This document shows, piece after piece, positions 1-9,123 of a stretch of 64,000 nucleotides of DNA. The DNA comes from Devosia algicola. GTDB lineage: Bacteria; Pseudomonadota; Alphaproteobacteria; Rhizobiales; Devosiaceae. The DNA is taken from the NCBI RefSeq assembly GCF_028816455.1, contig NZ_CP118246.1, positions 1,488,001-1,552,000 on the forward strand, written 5' to 3'. Under the pieces are notes generated by a model that had not been told where the DNA came from, did no database searches, and worked only from the letters and a program-made list of their open reading frames with translations. The translations under genes and the position numbers were made by a program. Within the stretch, counting starts at the first letter, position 1. Every line of letters begins with the position of its first letter.

Positions 1-1226
1 TTCTGCAACTCCTCAGGGTCAGACTCAAGATCGAACAATTGGGCATCATAAAGCGCATAATGGACATATTTCCATTTACCCCAGCGCAGCATATAGGCGC
101 CGCTACGCGAACCCGTGCCGTGATATTCCGAAATCACCGAAACATCATCATCGCTGAACAGATCGACCTCGCCAAAACCCTGGGAACTGCACCCCGTCGC
201 GTCGAGAATAAACCGCGACACATCGATCAGCGAGCGCGGCTGTTCGCGTACAGCACCCGCTTCTATATCAGGCCCACACACGATGAGCGGAATGCCCACT
301 GACTCTTCATAAAGTGTGCTCTTGCCCCACAACCCGCGCGCGCCCAGATTGTCACCATGATCACTGGTATAAACAATGCGCGTCTGCTCGCTGAGCCCCG
401 ACGCAGCAAGCGATTTGATGACCTCACCGACCTGATGATCCACAAAGCTGCAAAGCCCCATATAGCCAGCAATTGCCCGTTTGACGTCAGCGTCGGTCTT
501 GAAAAAGCGATCATAGGCAAATACCGACTGGTAGTCGTTCAGATACGGGTGCTGCGGACGCTGATCGTTAGGATATTGCTTCGGCATGTCGATCTGCGTC
601 TGATCGTAGCGATAATAAAACTCCGGCGGAGCCGTCAACGGGAAGTGCGGCGCCACCAGCGACACGAATAGAACCCATGGCTTGTCGGTTATTTGTGGCG
701 CTGTTTCGCGCAGCCAAATCTGCGCCCTCGCCGAAATGTCTCGATCATAATTTGTGTAAACCGACTCGCCGGGGCCTGCCATGTCGGCCATCTTGTTAGC
801 CGCGCCGCGCTCAATGTTACGATCCCGGATCAGCCCCAACACATCACCTTGGCCATCAACGATGTTCATCGGCATTTCTGAGTGCGAAAACCCGTTGTCA
901 TCGCCCTCCGCCCCGCGAAAATGCAGTTTGCCAATGGAGTGCACATGATGCCCCGCATTCCGGAGCCGGTGGTGCCAGCTTTCTTGCTCACCATCATAGG
1001 CGCAGGCATTGCACCACGCCCCAACATCGCGGATTGGCCTGCCGGTCGCGAAAGCCGACCGCGCCGGAACGCAGAGCGGACTGGGTGTATAGGCCGCGGT
1101 AAATCGCGTTCCTCGCGCCGCCAAAGCATCAATATTGGGAGTTTGCACCAACCGGTGGCCGCTTGCGCCCAAATAGTCACGTCGATGCTCGTCCGCCATG
1201 ATGACGATAAGATTTTGCGGTTTCAA
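1..1226 (-). CDS. Type I sulfatase, C-terminus cut by window edge
   Basis: Formylglycine-dependent sulfatase that hydrolyses sulfate esters. The reading frame is open from a TTG start (MKPQNLIVIMADEHRRDY) to the left window edge, so the C-terminus is missing. GGAGGG lies about seven bases before the TTG. The activation motif C-V-P-A-R is at about residues 52-56; this Cys becomes the formylglycine nucleophile. Metal-site signatures ADEH near the N-terminus and YTSDHGDNLG later are visible. No signal peptide is seen, so it should act in the cytoplasm. A LysR regulator is divergent from it across 137 bases. The substrate cannot be read from sequence. Known for the family: the Cys must be converted by the enzyme encoded at 29933-30865 or an equivalent. 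Confidence 0.9.
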   Translation of the reverse strand, partial: MKPQNLIVIMADEHRRDYLGASGHRLVQTPNIDALAARGTRFTAAYTPSPLCVPARSAFATGRPIRDVGAWCNACAYDGEQESWHHRLRNAGHHVHSIGKLHFRGAEGDDNGFSHSEMPMNIVDGQGDVLGLIRDRNIERGAANKMADMAGPGESVYTNYDRDISARAQIWLRETAPQITDKPWVLFVSLVAPHFPLTAPPEFYYRYDQTQIDMPKQYPNDQRPQHPYLNDYQSVFAYDRFFKTDADVKRAIAGYMGLCSFVDHQVGEVIKSLAASGLSEQTRIVYTSDHGDNLGARGLWGKSTLYEESVGIPLIVCGPDIEAGAVREQPRSLIDVSRFILDATGCSSQGFGEVDLFSDDDVSVISEYHGTGSRSGAYMLRWGKWKYVHYALYDAQLFDLESDPEELQ

Positions 1227-1363
1227 TAAATTGCCCTCCACACCGGCCGACACAACGCGCTTTGCACCGGTGCATAGTACATCTCACCCAATAAATACCG
1301 CCAATATTCATTTCATGATGCTATTATACCGTATCGATATCAATCGAGCGTGAGCTTCCGACC

Positions 1364-2293
1364 ATGGAAATGCACCAGATCCGGTACTTTATCGCCGTTG
1401 CCGAGGAGTTACATTTCAGCCGGGCGGCACAGCGCGAGCATGTCTCGCAACCCCCGCTCAGTTTGCAAATCAAGAAACTGGAAGATGAGTTGGGTGTCGT
1501 CCTGTTTGAGCGCACCAAGCGGCACGTCAAACTGAGTGAGGCCGGCGCCGCATTCCTGCCTGCCGCGAGAGCCATCCTTGAAAGCGCCAAGGTCGGGCGC
1601 CTCGCCGCCGAGCGGGCCCATCGCGGCGAAACCGGACGGACAAGCATTGGGTTTGTCCATTCCGCCTCAATTAGCTATTTGCCAAAGCTTATCGGCCCAT
1701 TTCGCCAGAAATTTCCTCAAACAGGGATCGAATTTCACGAGATGAGCGTCAGCGAGCAGATCGACGCACTGGCCATTGGCGCCATCGACGTGGGCATAGT
1801 GCGACCGCCGGTTCTGGACCCTACGATTGTCAGTTTTTCCGTTCAGCGCGAAGGCTTTTGCGTAGCCGTGCCCATAGCGCACCGGCTCTGCGGCAAAACT
1901 TCGGTCACAATGTCCGACCTGCGCGACGAGAATTTTGTCTTCTATCCCCGGCACCGGTCGCCCGCCTTTTACAATCAGCTGATAAGCCTGTGCGCCAGCG
2001 CCGGTTTTTCACCCCAAATCGCGGTGGAAGCCAATACCATGTATACCGCTATCGGCTTGGTCGGCACCGGCGTCGGTATCGCCCTGCTGCCGCAAAGCAT
2101 ATCGATGATCGCAGCACCCACGGTCCGTTACATTGATCTAGCCGACACCAGTTTCCAGTCCGAACTTTGTCTGGCCTACCGCCCCGACAATCCGAGCCGC
2201 GCTGCCAAGGCGCTGGTCGACTTCGCGCGAACCCCTCAGATGCTACCCGACACGACCGCCGCCAAAGCATCGATCTTGGCATCGCTCATATAG
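1364..2293 (+). CDS. LysR-family transcriptional regulator
   Basis: A 309-residue LysR-type regulator of normal length. An N-terminal winged helix-turn-helix (about residues 1-60, MEMHQIRYFIAVAEELHFSRAA, then QPPLSLQIKKLEDELG) is followed by a two-lobed periplasmic-binding-like effector domain. It is divergent from the sulfatase at 1-1226 and by family habit probably controls it, the inducer being a small catabolite; that is inference. Its 3' end overlaps the convergent gene ending at 2236 by 58 bases. Both frames look genuine: the overlapping tail is a low-complexity LysR C-terminus here and a conserved-looking end in the other gene. Confidence 0.93.
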   Translation: MEMHQIRYFIAVAEELHFSRAAQREHVSQPPLSLQIKKLEDELGVVLFERTKRHVKLSEAGAAFLPAARAILESAKVGRLAAERAHRGETGRTSIGFVHSASISYLPKLIGPFRQKFPQTGIEFHEMSVSEQIDALAIGAIDVGIVRPPVLDPTIVSFSVQREGFCVAVPIAHRLCGKTSVTMSDLRDENFVFYPRHRSPAFYNQLISLCASAGFSPQIAVEANTMYTAIGLVGTGVGIALLPQSISMIAAPTVRYIDLADTSFQSELCLAYRPDNPSRAAKALVDFARTPQMLPDTTAAKASILASLI

Positions 2294-3651
2294 CAGTAGC
2301 GATTGATTTCCGCATGCCGCCCCGAGGCATCCCAGACCGCCTTGAACCGATCGACCACATCCGAAATGGGCCCATAGGCATGGGAAATACCCGCAATCGG
2401 CACCGTCGCAGCCGCCTGCATCGGCGCGAGTTTCGTCGCTATGCTAGCGGCGGTGATACCGTGTCCCTGACCGGGCTCTGGATAGATAAAATCACCCGTC
2501 TTTTCATATCCTCGACTTCGCGCCAAAAACAGTTGCGACAACTTCGCCGCGATCGCCATATCCTGATCCGGCGTGGCCGGCACCAGATGGCTCGCATAAT
2601 TGGCCAGCATCATTGGCCAATGCATTGTGTAGAATTTAACCGCCAATCCGTGCGCATGTCGGGATAGCGGCTTGACGGCAAATCCCGATAATTGATCCCA
2701 GGGCGTCGGAAACCCCTGCAGGATGACTTTCTTGGTGCCTCCACTCGCCTCGTCGACACATTGCCGCAAAAACGCTGCATAGCGCTCAACCAGATGAGTT
2801 CGCAACGCCAGATGGTCCGCAACCGCGGGACAATAGTGGGTAAGTTTCGCCAACGCCTCATCAAAATCTGTCGCGCCGCCAAGCCCCAAGTCTGGCAAAT
2901 TGCCACCCAATATTTTTTCCAGCAACCCCGACATTGCCTCGGCCAATGGATCAAAATCCAAGCCGAGCGCCACTGCATACGGGCGAACTTGTGGGTTATA
3001 GTCGGCAAACAATGCCAAAAAGTGATAGGGCGGATACTCGGGCCAATCAAATTTGAAGGCATCCACGTCAGGATAGTGGCGGCTCAAATCGACAATAAGC
3101 GCACGCATATAGTCGCGCACGCCGCGCGCCGCCAGACTGGCGTTCTTGTCCACTCGTTGCGGCAATATTCGGCCATCAGGCAGCATCGGTTCATCGGTCG
3201 CGCTGGGACCACCAAACTGAACCCGCAGGCAGGGCGGGATCGCCGCCATGATCTGCAAATACACTTCCACCCCGCGTTTTTTCGCTAACGACACAAAGTC
3301 GCCGACAAGGTGCCCCTCCCGGCGCGTGAGATCATCGGCCGGTTGCGGCGCGTAACCGATGTTGGCATAGAGCCGATCATCGGGCACAAAACTGGGTGAC
3401 GCACGCATGAAAACCGCATTGGCGCCCCACAACGGGCGATCCAGTATACGAACAGCACCAGCGCCAGCATCCGCCGGTGGTTCTCGCAAACCTTCCCCCG
3501 GCTGCGTTTGAGCGGCAACATAGGGCGAGGTGGTAAGCTGATTGGCACCAAGCCCGCCAACCAATCGGTCAAGAACCGCCTCGGCGCCCTCGCTTTGTAC
3601 ATATTCGGGCATCACGGTTACGCCCAGCGTGTACTTGCCTACCACAGCCAT
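2236..3651 (-). CDS. Putative TIM-barrel glycoside hydrolase-like protein, family unknown
   Basis: A 471-residue protein I cannot place in a named family. The pattern suggests a TIM barrel: an early strand (YTLGVTVMPEY), a strand carrying VEVYLQIMAA, then VDAFKFDWPEYPPYHF, where the Asp and Glu on strand ends resemble sugar-hydrolase catalytic acids, and later KKVILQGFPTPWD. No signal peptide, so cytoplasmic. It is the last gene of a three-gene run after an enolase-superfamily enzyme and an RraA-like protein (29 bases apart), which argues for a role in sugar-acid or glycoside breakdown. The start may instead be the GTG at 3645, which has better spacing from a GGGGA. Function is inference only. 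Confidence 0.8.
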   Translation of the reverse strand: MAVVGKYTLGVTVMPEYVQSEGAEAVLDRLVGGLGANQLTTSPYVAAQTQPGEGLREPPADAGAGAVRILDRPLWGANAVFMRASPSFVPDDRLYANIGYAPQPADDLTRREGHLVGDFVSLAKKRGVEVYLQIMAAIPPCLRVQFGGPSATDEPMLPDGRILPQRVDKNASLAARGVRDYMRALIVDLSRHYPDVDAFKFDWPEYPPYHFLALFADYNPQVRPYAVALGLDFDPLAEAMSGLLEKILGGNLPDLGLGGATDFDEALAKLTHYCPAVADHLALRTHLVERYAAFLRQCVDEASGGTKKVILQGFPTPWDQLSGFAVKPLSRHAHGLAVKFYTMHWPMMLANYASHLVPATPDQDMAIAAKLSQLFLARSRGYEKTGDFIYPEPGQGHGITAASIATKLAPMQAAATVPIAGISHAYGPISDVVDRFKAVWDASGRHAEINRYCYMSDAKIDALAAVVSGSI

Positions 3652-3680
3652 TCCCCGATCTCGCCCACGATCAACCGCGC

Positions 3681-4353
3681 CTAAATCCGGCCAAATTCAG
3701 CCAGAAGATCGTCAATTGTCTTGCCTTTGGCCACCCATTCGCGTGTTGCCTGCTCGCGATCGGCCTGTTCCTGGGCCAGACCCACGATCCGCTCCGCTTC
3801 CGCCAGCGGCACGACCACAACGCCGATAGTGTCTGCAACAACAAAATCGCCTGGCTGCACCACCACCCCGCCGCAACTGATCGGCACATTGATCGACAAT
3901 TCCTCCTTGCGCTGGGAGAACATCGTGTGGGTACCGCGCGCGGTAATGGCGCGTGTCCAGATCGGCCAGCCGATGTCTTCCAACTCGTCAATATCGCGTC
4001 CGGCACCGTCAACGATCATACCACGGATGCCGCGATTTTTCGCCAACCCGCCCATCAGCCCACCGCAAACCGAGGTTTGCATGTCGCCACCGGCATCCAC
4101 CACTATGATGTCACCATCAGTACCCATTTCCAGCGCCTTGAGCGGATCGACAAGATCGCCCTTCGACAGTTGCACGGTCAGCGCCTGCCCCACCGTCTTG
4201 GCACGAAAGGGCGGCTTGATGCCGGAATCCATCACCCCGGTACGGTAGAGCGCATCGGCAAAAATGCAGGCTCGCCGAATAGCTTTTGACCACCGCGTCA
4301 AACTTGGCCAACAGATCAGGGCGGCGCTCAAAATCATTATAAACTTGCAGCAT
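3681..4353 (-). CDS. RraA-like aldolase/demethylmenaquinone methyltransferase fold (frame error)
   Basis: RraA-fold protein, a family that includes 4-hydroxy-4-methyl-2-oxoglutarate and oxaloacetate aldolases/decarboxylases as well as RNase E inhibitors. The start at 4353 has AAAGG upstream and gives MLQVYNDFERRPDLL; the frame breaks at 4268-4273 (AGGCTC on +). Removing one base gives a 223-residue protein with a typical core: ADALYRTGVMDSGIKP, GDIIVVDAGGD, GGLAKNRGIRGMIVDGAGRD and VQPGDFVVADTIGVVVVP. The G-x-x-x-x-x-G-x-x-x-D-G-x-x-R-D pattern fits the metal and 2-oxo-acid site of the aldolase type. It sits between a sugar-acid dehydratase and a TIM-barrel protein, so cleavage of a 2-keto-3-deoxy acid is a reasonable inference. 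Confidence 0.85.
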
Positions 4354-4381
4354 TCAATTCGACCTTTCAGGCAAAAACATA

Positions 4382-5546
4382 TCAGTAGCTGGTGATGGCG
4401 CGTACTTTGTCTTCATTGACGTCGACCCCCAGTCCCGGGCGATCATCGGCAACAAAATGACCGTCCACCACATCAGGATAGACGTCGGCGAATGATGATT
4501 TTATCGGCATGGCATGGTGGCCATGCTCCATGATTTGCAGGCGTGGTGACGCCAGCGACACATGCAGCCCCGCCGCAATTGCCAATATGCAACCTGCCCC
4601 GATGTGCGGTGCCATCGGCATGTTGTAATAGTCGCACAGCATGGCAATGCGCTTGCCTTCGCTGATCCCGGTGCGGCCTATATCGGGCATCGGCACGTCC
4701 AGCGCCCGGTTTTCAAACCAGGCTCTTCCACTCATAGGAAGTGCGCAGCCATTCCCCGCTCGCTACATCCATGTCGAGCGCCCGCGCCACCTCGGCATGA
4801 CCTGAAATATCTTCGGGCGCAACCGGCGCTTCAAGCCAACTAACGCTCAGCTTTTCAAGGCCCCTGCCCAGCTGGATAGCTTCGGAAACCGAGCGCGTCG
4901 TGTGCACATCAACCATCAACTCAATATCGGCACCAACCCGTTCGCGCACCGCGCTGACAATATCGAGAATGCGAGCATTGCTGACCCGAAGATGCAGCTT
5001 CAGGGCCGTATAGCCTAGTCGCACCATTTCGGCGGACTGGTTCGCCATGATTTGCGGATCGGTGCCGCCAAACCCGGAATAGACCCTGACCTTGTCGCGA
5101 TATCGCCCGCCCAAAAGCTTGTAGACCGGCTTGTTGAGCGATTTGCCGACAATGTCCCAAAGCGCCTGGTCGACACCCGACAATGCGTCAACGAAAAACC
5201 CAGTACCGTGACCGCGCTCGCGCATGGCGCTATAGCTGCGGTACCATAAATATTCCACGTCGTGAGGGTCATGCCCCATTATGACAGTCCGGCAGATATC
5301 CTCAACGACCGTCGCTGGCGTCCGTCGCCCCACCGGCGCAAAGGCTTCACCCCACCCCACAATACCGGAATCGGTTTCAATCCGGACCAATGTGGTTTCG
5401 ATGTGCTTGGGATAGATCGAGGTCCATTGGTTGCGTGCGATGACATAATCGCCAAAATCGTTCATGTCCTCTTCGCGCAGGTTCTCCGTATACTCGTCCT
5501 CCCGCTTCAACTTGATCGGGAAAGCCTCAACTTTGGAAATCTTCAT
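4382..5546 (-). CDS. Enolase-superfamily acid-sugar dehydratase (frame error)
   Basis: Mandelate-racemase-like enzyme that would dehydrate an aldonic or aldaric acid to its 2-keto-3-deoxy form. The frame breaks at 4720-4725, where GAGCTGG on the coding strand reads GAGCCTGG; with one base removed the product is 387 residues, normal for the family. Metal ligands are visible as MVDVH, WLEAP and SGEW; the C-terminal base is probably His in MAPHIGAG. The first base motif reads KLHL (K-x-H) rather than the common K-x-K. It is first in the run with the RraA-like and TIM-barrel genes and divergent from a LacI regulator. The exact substrate is not determinable here. Confidence 0.9.
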
Positions 5547-5891
5547 TCTTATCGAGCCCTAATATACGAAGCTACGTGCCGCACCCGTCTGCAAACAGTG
5601 CTGACAAGGCATTTTGAGCGCGGCCCACCGATCCATGAGCATCAAGACCAACGGCAAGCGCCTTGGAACGTCGTGCAAACGTCATCATTACCCAAGCTAA
5701 TGTCAAGCAAATTTCCACCGCGCGGTAAACTCAATACGCGAAATGATTAGACTAGACACCGCATACATGGGCACTAACGCTCGCTGCAAACACCCACAAT
5801 TCTATGCAAACGTCACCACAAAAGCTGATGGTCATCACACAGTTTTCATGCTAAGGAACGCCACTGATATAGGCGCAACCAGAGACCAGAC
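5547..5891. promoter_or_regulatory. Divergent promoter region with repeated putative LacI sites
   Basis: These 345 bases lie between the dehydratase operon (leftward) and the lacI-type gene (rightward) and hold no credible gene. A near-identical 14-mer occurs twice: TGCAAACGTCATCA at 5674-5687 and TGCAAACGTCACCA at 5805-5818. Further TGCAAAC copies lie near 5588 and 5784. LacI-family operators typically centre on a CG with TGNAA half-sites, and the left half fits well, the right half poorly. Operator function is inferred. Confidence 0.5.
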
Positions 5892-6981
5892 ATGACCAGC
5901 ACCCCATCCCGGCCCCGCGCCACGATTCGCGAAGTTGCCGCCGCTGCGGGCGTATCCATGGGCACGGTATCGCGTGTGGCGAGCGGAAGCACACGCATCT
6001 CGGAGGCGACCCGCGCTCGCGTCGTGGCCGCCATGAAGGATCTGGCCTACCAGCCCAATGCCGCCGCCCGGGCCATGCGCACCAATGTGTCCAAGACCGT
6101 GGGCATGTTGGTACCCGATCTTGGCTGTCCCGTTTTTGTGCGCATGATTGCCGGGGTCAAGGAAGTGCTGGCGCAGCACGGCTACATGCTTTTCACTTTC
6201 TCATCAGAATCCGAAACGGCCCAGGAAATCAGTTTCCTCCAGGCCGCCCGTCAGCGCCAGGCTCGACGGTTTGATCGTTTCGGTCGTTGACGAAACATCG
6301 GCCGAAACCGCCCATGAACTTCAGATGATGGGCGTGCCCATCATTGTGGTGGATCGCGAAATCCAACTTGATGCCGACCGTGTCTTTGTCGAACACACCC
6401 AGGCGATGGATTCGCTCATGGCGCACCTCATTGCCATGGGGCACCAGCGTATTGGCCTTGTAACTGCGGCACTCAACCGACCCGGTCGCCATCGAGTGGC
6501 GGCCTATCGTCGAGCGCTGCAGCAGGCAGGCATCACTATTGACCCGGACCTGATGCGTATTGATGGTGCCGGGCGCGGCGCCGCCTACGGCACGTCGGAA
6601 ACCTATGACCTTTTGACAAATGGCGCAGCGCCCACGGCCCTTATTGCAGCAGGCAGCGACTTTTTCTTTGGCGCGTTGAAGGCCGTGCGGGCCCTGGACC
6701 TTTCCATTCCGGACGATTTGTCCTTTGTCGGCGCTGACGATACTGAACTGGGTGAAATTGCCGGCCCGCCAATTACCGCCATTGAACGCGATATGCGCGA
6801 AGTTGGTCGCATGGCCGCCAAATTGTTGCTGGACCGGTTCACCGGAAACGCCCTGCCCCCCAGAACGATCATTCAATCCAGTCAGTTGGTGCTGCGTAAA
6901 TCAATCGCCAAGGTGCAGCCTGCTACCCAACCTGCCGCATCCAAGAGCCGTGCCGAGCCTTTCGTCGCAGCGGGCGGCTGA
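5892..6981 (+). CDS. LacI-family transcriptional regulator (frame error)
   Basis: LacI/GalR regulator of about 362 residues once one base is removed at 6259-6264 (CAGCTC reads CAGGCTC). The N-terminal helix-turn-helix is clear (TIREVAAAAGVSMGTVSRV, about residues 11-30), followed by the hinge and a periplasmic-binding-like core: VGMLVPDLGCPVFVRMIAG, DGLIVS, VPIIVVDRE, GHQRIGLVT, DDLSFVGADD. It is divergent from the dehydratase/RraA/TIM-barrel genes and followed 59 bases later by a mutarotase, so it probably responds to a sugar or sugar acid and controls both sides. The C-terminal tail (after LVLRKS) is low-complexity and longer than usual. Confidence 0.93.
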
Positions 6982-7040
6982 TTGTCCAATGATCGGAAAT
7001 TTGGCACCAGATTGATACGCTCGTACGCCGGGGAACATTT

Positions 7041-7883
7041 ATGGCAATTGCGTCCAATACTACCCAAATCAAAAAGCTGGGGTCCGACGAACTCGAGATT
7101 CAAGTTGCCCCCGATTTTGGTGCCAGAGTGATCTCGCTTGTCGATTGTCGTAGCGGCCGAAACTGGTTGACCCAGGGCCCGATGGTCGGCGCGCAAGATA
7201 ACGACGCAGATTTTACCGGCGACCCATCCCGGGGCTGGGACGAGTGTTTTCCTACCGTCAGTCGCTGTCTCGACCCGACTTGGGGTCGGAACCTGCGCGA
7301 CCATGGTGATCTTTGGGCGCGCCGCTGGTCCCATACCAGCGCCCAGGGCCAAATTGCCTGCACCTATTCTGCGCCGGACTATACCTTCACGCGTAGCCTG
7401 ACTCTGGACGGCGCCAGGCTGCAAGTCGACTACAAGCTTTCAGCAACCAGCCGCACACCATTGCCCTGGATTTGGAGCCAGCATTGTCTGTTGGCCTGCC
7501 AACCCGGCGAACGCTTCGAAATTGAGGGTCTGGGCGACATCCGCACCGACAGTGGTGAGTTGGCCGATTTGACGCCCATTCGCGGTATGGAGGATGGATT
7601 TGCGCAAAAATCATATGGCAAGGTTCGTGGACAGGCTCGAATAGGCGTCGTTGGGCCTCAGGGCAGCATTCATTTCACCTGGGCCGAAGAGGATGCCCCC
7701 TATCTTGGCCTATGGCTCTCCTATGGGGGTTGGCCAACCGATAATCCTACCCACCAGATCGCCATCGAGCCGACGACGGCCCCCGTTGGTCAACTGGATC
7801 AGGCCATCGCCCAAAACACCCATAAAGTACTGCAGCCAGATAGCAGCGTCGAATGGCAGATCCAGTTGGATGTTTCGGCCTGA
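7041..7883 (+). CDS. Aldose 1-epimerase (mutarotase)-like protein
   Basis: A 280-residue protein with the galactose-mutarotase-like beta-sandwich pattern. Family-like stretches are LEIQVAPDFGARVISLVD near the N-terminus, WDECFPTV and DHGDLWAR in the first third (the His is a likely substrate ligand), YTFTRSLTL, and IAIEPTT near the end, whose Glu matches the catalytic base position in aldose epimerases. Family members interconvert sugar anomers or act on sugar-like ligands. It follows the LacI regulator in the same direction with GGGGAA as ribosome site. It converges on the dehydratase gene at 7946. Confidence 0.8.
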   Translation: MAIASNTTQIKKLGSDELEIQVAPDFGARVISLVDCRSGRNWLTQGPMVGAQDNDADFTGDPSRGWDECFPTVSRCLDPTWGRNLRDHGDLWARRWSHTSAQGQIACTYSAPDYTFTRSLTLDGARLQVDYKLSATSRTPLPWIWSQHCLLACQPGERFEIEGLGDIRTDSGELADLTPIRGMEDGFAQKSYGKVRGQARIGVVGPQGSIHFTWAEEDAPYLGLWLSYGGWPTDNPTHQIAIEPTTAPVGQLDQAIAQNTHKVLQPDSSVEWQIQLDVSA

Positions 7884-7945
7884 CCGGCAAGCCCGCTGGG
7901 GCAATACTGGCCTCGCGCAGTAGATATCTGGACCGAAGTTTGTGG

Positions 7946-9115
7946 TCAGACGTCGATTTCGAACCGCTTGATGAAATCCATGTCCGGCTCTACGCCGATC
8001 CCGGGTTGCGATGGAATTGTCACGCACCCATCATTGGCCTTGATCTGCCCTTGAATGTTCAGCGGCTCCTTGAGCAGTTCATCCCGAAACTTGTTGTCAG
8101 TCGTATCAAACTCAAGCATCGGCTCGCATTGGTGCATGCCTCCAGGCATCGGCGGCATGGCCGCCAGCAATTGCAGGTTGGTCGCCACCGCAATCGCCGA
8201 CCCCCAAACATGGTTGATGACCGGCGTGAAATGGGCGTGGCAAAGCGCCAGCACGCGTAAATATTCGGAAATGCCACCCAGCGCACAGACCTCGGGTTGA
8301 GCAATATCAAGGCCGCGATTTTCAAGAATTGCCCGCCAGCCCCAGCGGTTGAATTCCGCTTCGCCGCCCGAAATGTTGACCTTGAGCCCCGCGCGTAGTT
8401 CGCGATAGCCATCATGATCTTCGGGAGCAATAGGTTCTTCAAACCAATAGGCATCCAGTTCCTCAAGCGCCCGCCCCACATAGAAGGCGTCATGAGTATT
8501 GTAGCAATGGTTGGCGTCGACCATGAAGCGAAACCCCACACCCACGCCCTTGCGCACCGCCGCTGCCAGTTCGACGTCAGGTCCAGGACCAAAACCCACC
8601 TTCATCTTGGCGGCGACAAACCCCATCTCCTTGATGGCCGCCGCTTCATCAACAAAGCGCGCCGCCAACGATTTGGCGTCCTCGCGCCTAAGCATCATGC
8701 CATAGCCGTAAACCGGCACTTTGGTGCGATGCGCGCCACCGATCAGTTTGTGAACCGGCAATCCCGCAACCTTGCCGGCAATGTCCCACAGCGCAATATC
8801 AACGCCCGACAAGGATTGCAGCGGCATCCCCTTCTGCCCGTGATCGCGCATTAGATTGTAAACCTTGTGCCAGATCACATCACGATCCAGCGGATCATCA
8901 CCGATGATCATCGGCTGAATGACCTTTTCGACGATCCCCTTATTGGCCACGGCGATATTGCCGGGGCCAAAACATTCGCCCCATCCAGTCACGCCTTCGT
9001 CGGTTTCCACCTCAACCAGATGGGCGGAACGCTTGGCATAATATTGTTGGGAATAGCCCAACTCTTCAGGCAGGTCATATTGCAGGACATGGCTGGTGAC
9101 GCGTGTGATCTTCAT
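7946..9115 (-). CDS. Enolase-superfamily acid-sugar dehydratase (MR subgroup)
   Basis: An intact 389-residue mandelate-racemase-type enzyme. The barrel carries K-M-K in AAKMKVGFG, metal ligands in MVDANHCYN, WFEEPIAPED and SGGEAEF, and a likely His base in VINHVWGSAIAVAT. The N-terminal capping domain runs to about residue 125. Enzymes with this set of residues usually abstract a proton next to a carboxylate and eliminate water from an aldonate or aldarate. It ends eight bases after the upstream aldehyde dehydrogenase gene, so the two are surely one transcript. The substrate is not assigned. Confidence 0.92.
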   Translation of the reverse strand: MKITRVTSHVLQYDLPEELGYSQQYYAKRSAHLVEVETDEGVTGWGECFGPGNIAVANKGIVEKVIQPMIIGDDPLDRDVIWHKVYNLMRDHGQKGMPLQSLSGVDIALWDIAGKVAGLPVHKLIGGAHRTKVPVYGYGMMLRREDAKSLAARFVDEAAAIKEMGFVAAKMKVGFGPGPDVELAAAVRKGVGVGFRFMVDANHCYNTHDAFYVGRALEELDAYWFEEPIAPEDHDGYRELRAGLKVNISGGEAEFNRWGWRAILENRGLDIAQPEVCALGGISEYLRVLALCHAHFTPVINHVWGSAIAVATNLQLLAAMPPMPGGMHQCEPMLEFDTTDNKFRDELLKEPLNIQGQIKANDGCVTIPSQPGIGVEPDMDFIKRFEIDV

Positions 9116-9123
9116 GATTTACC

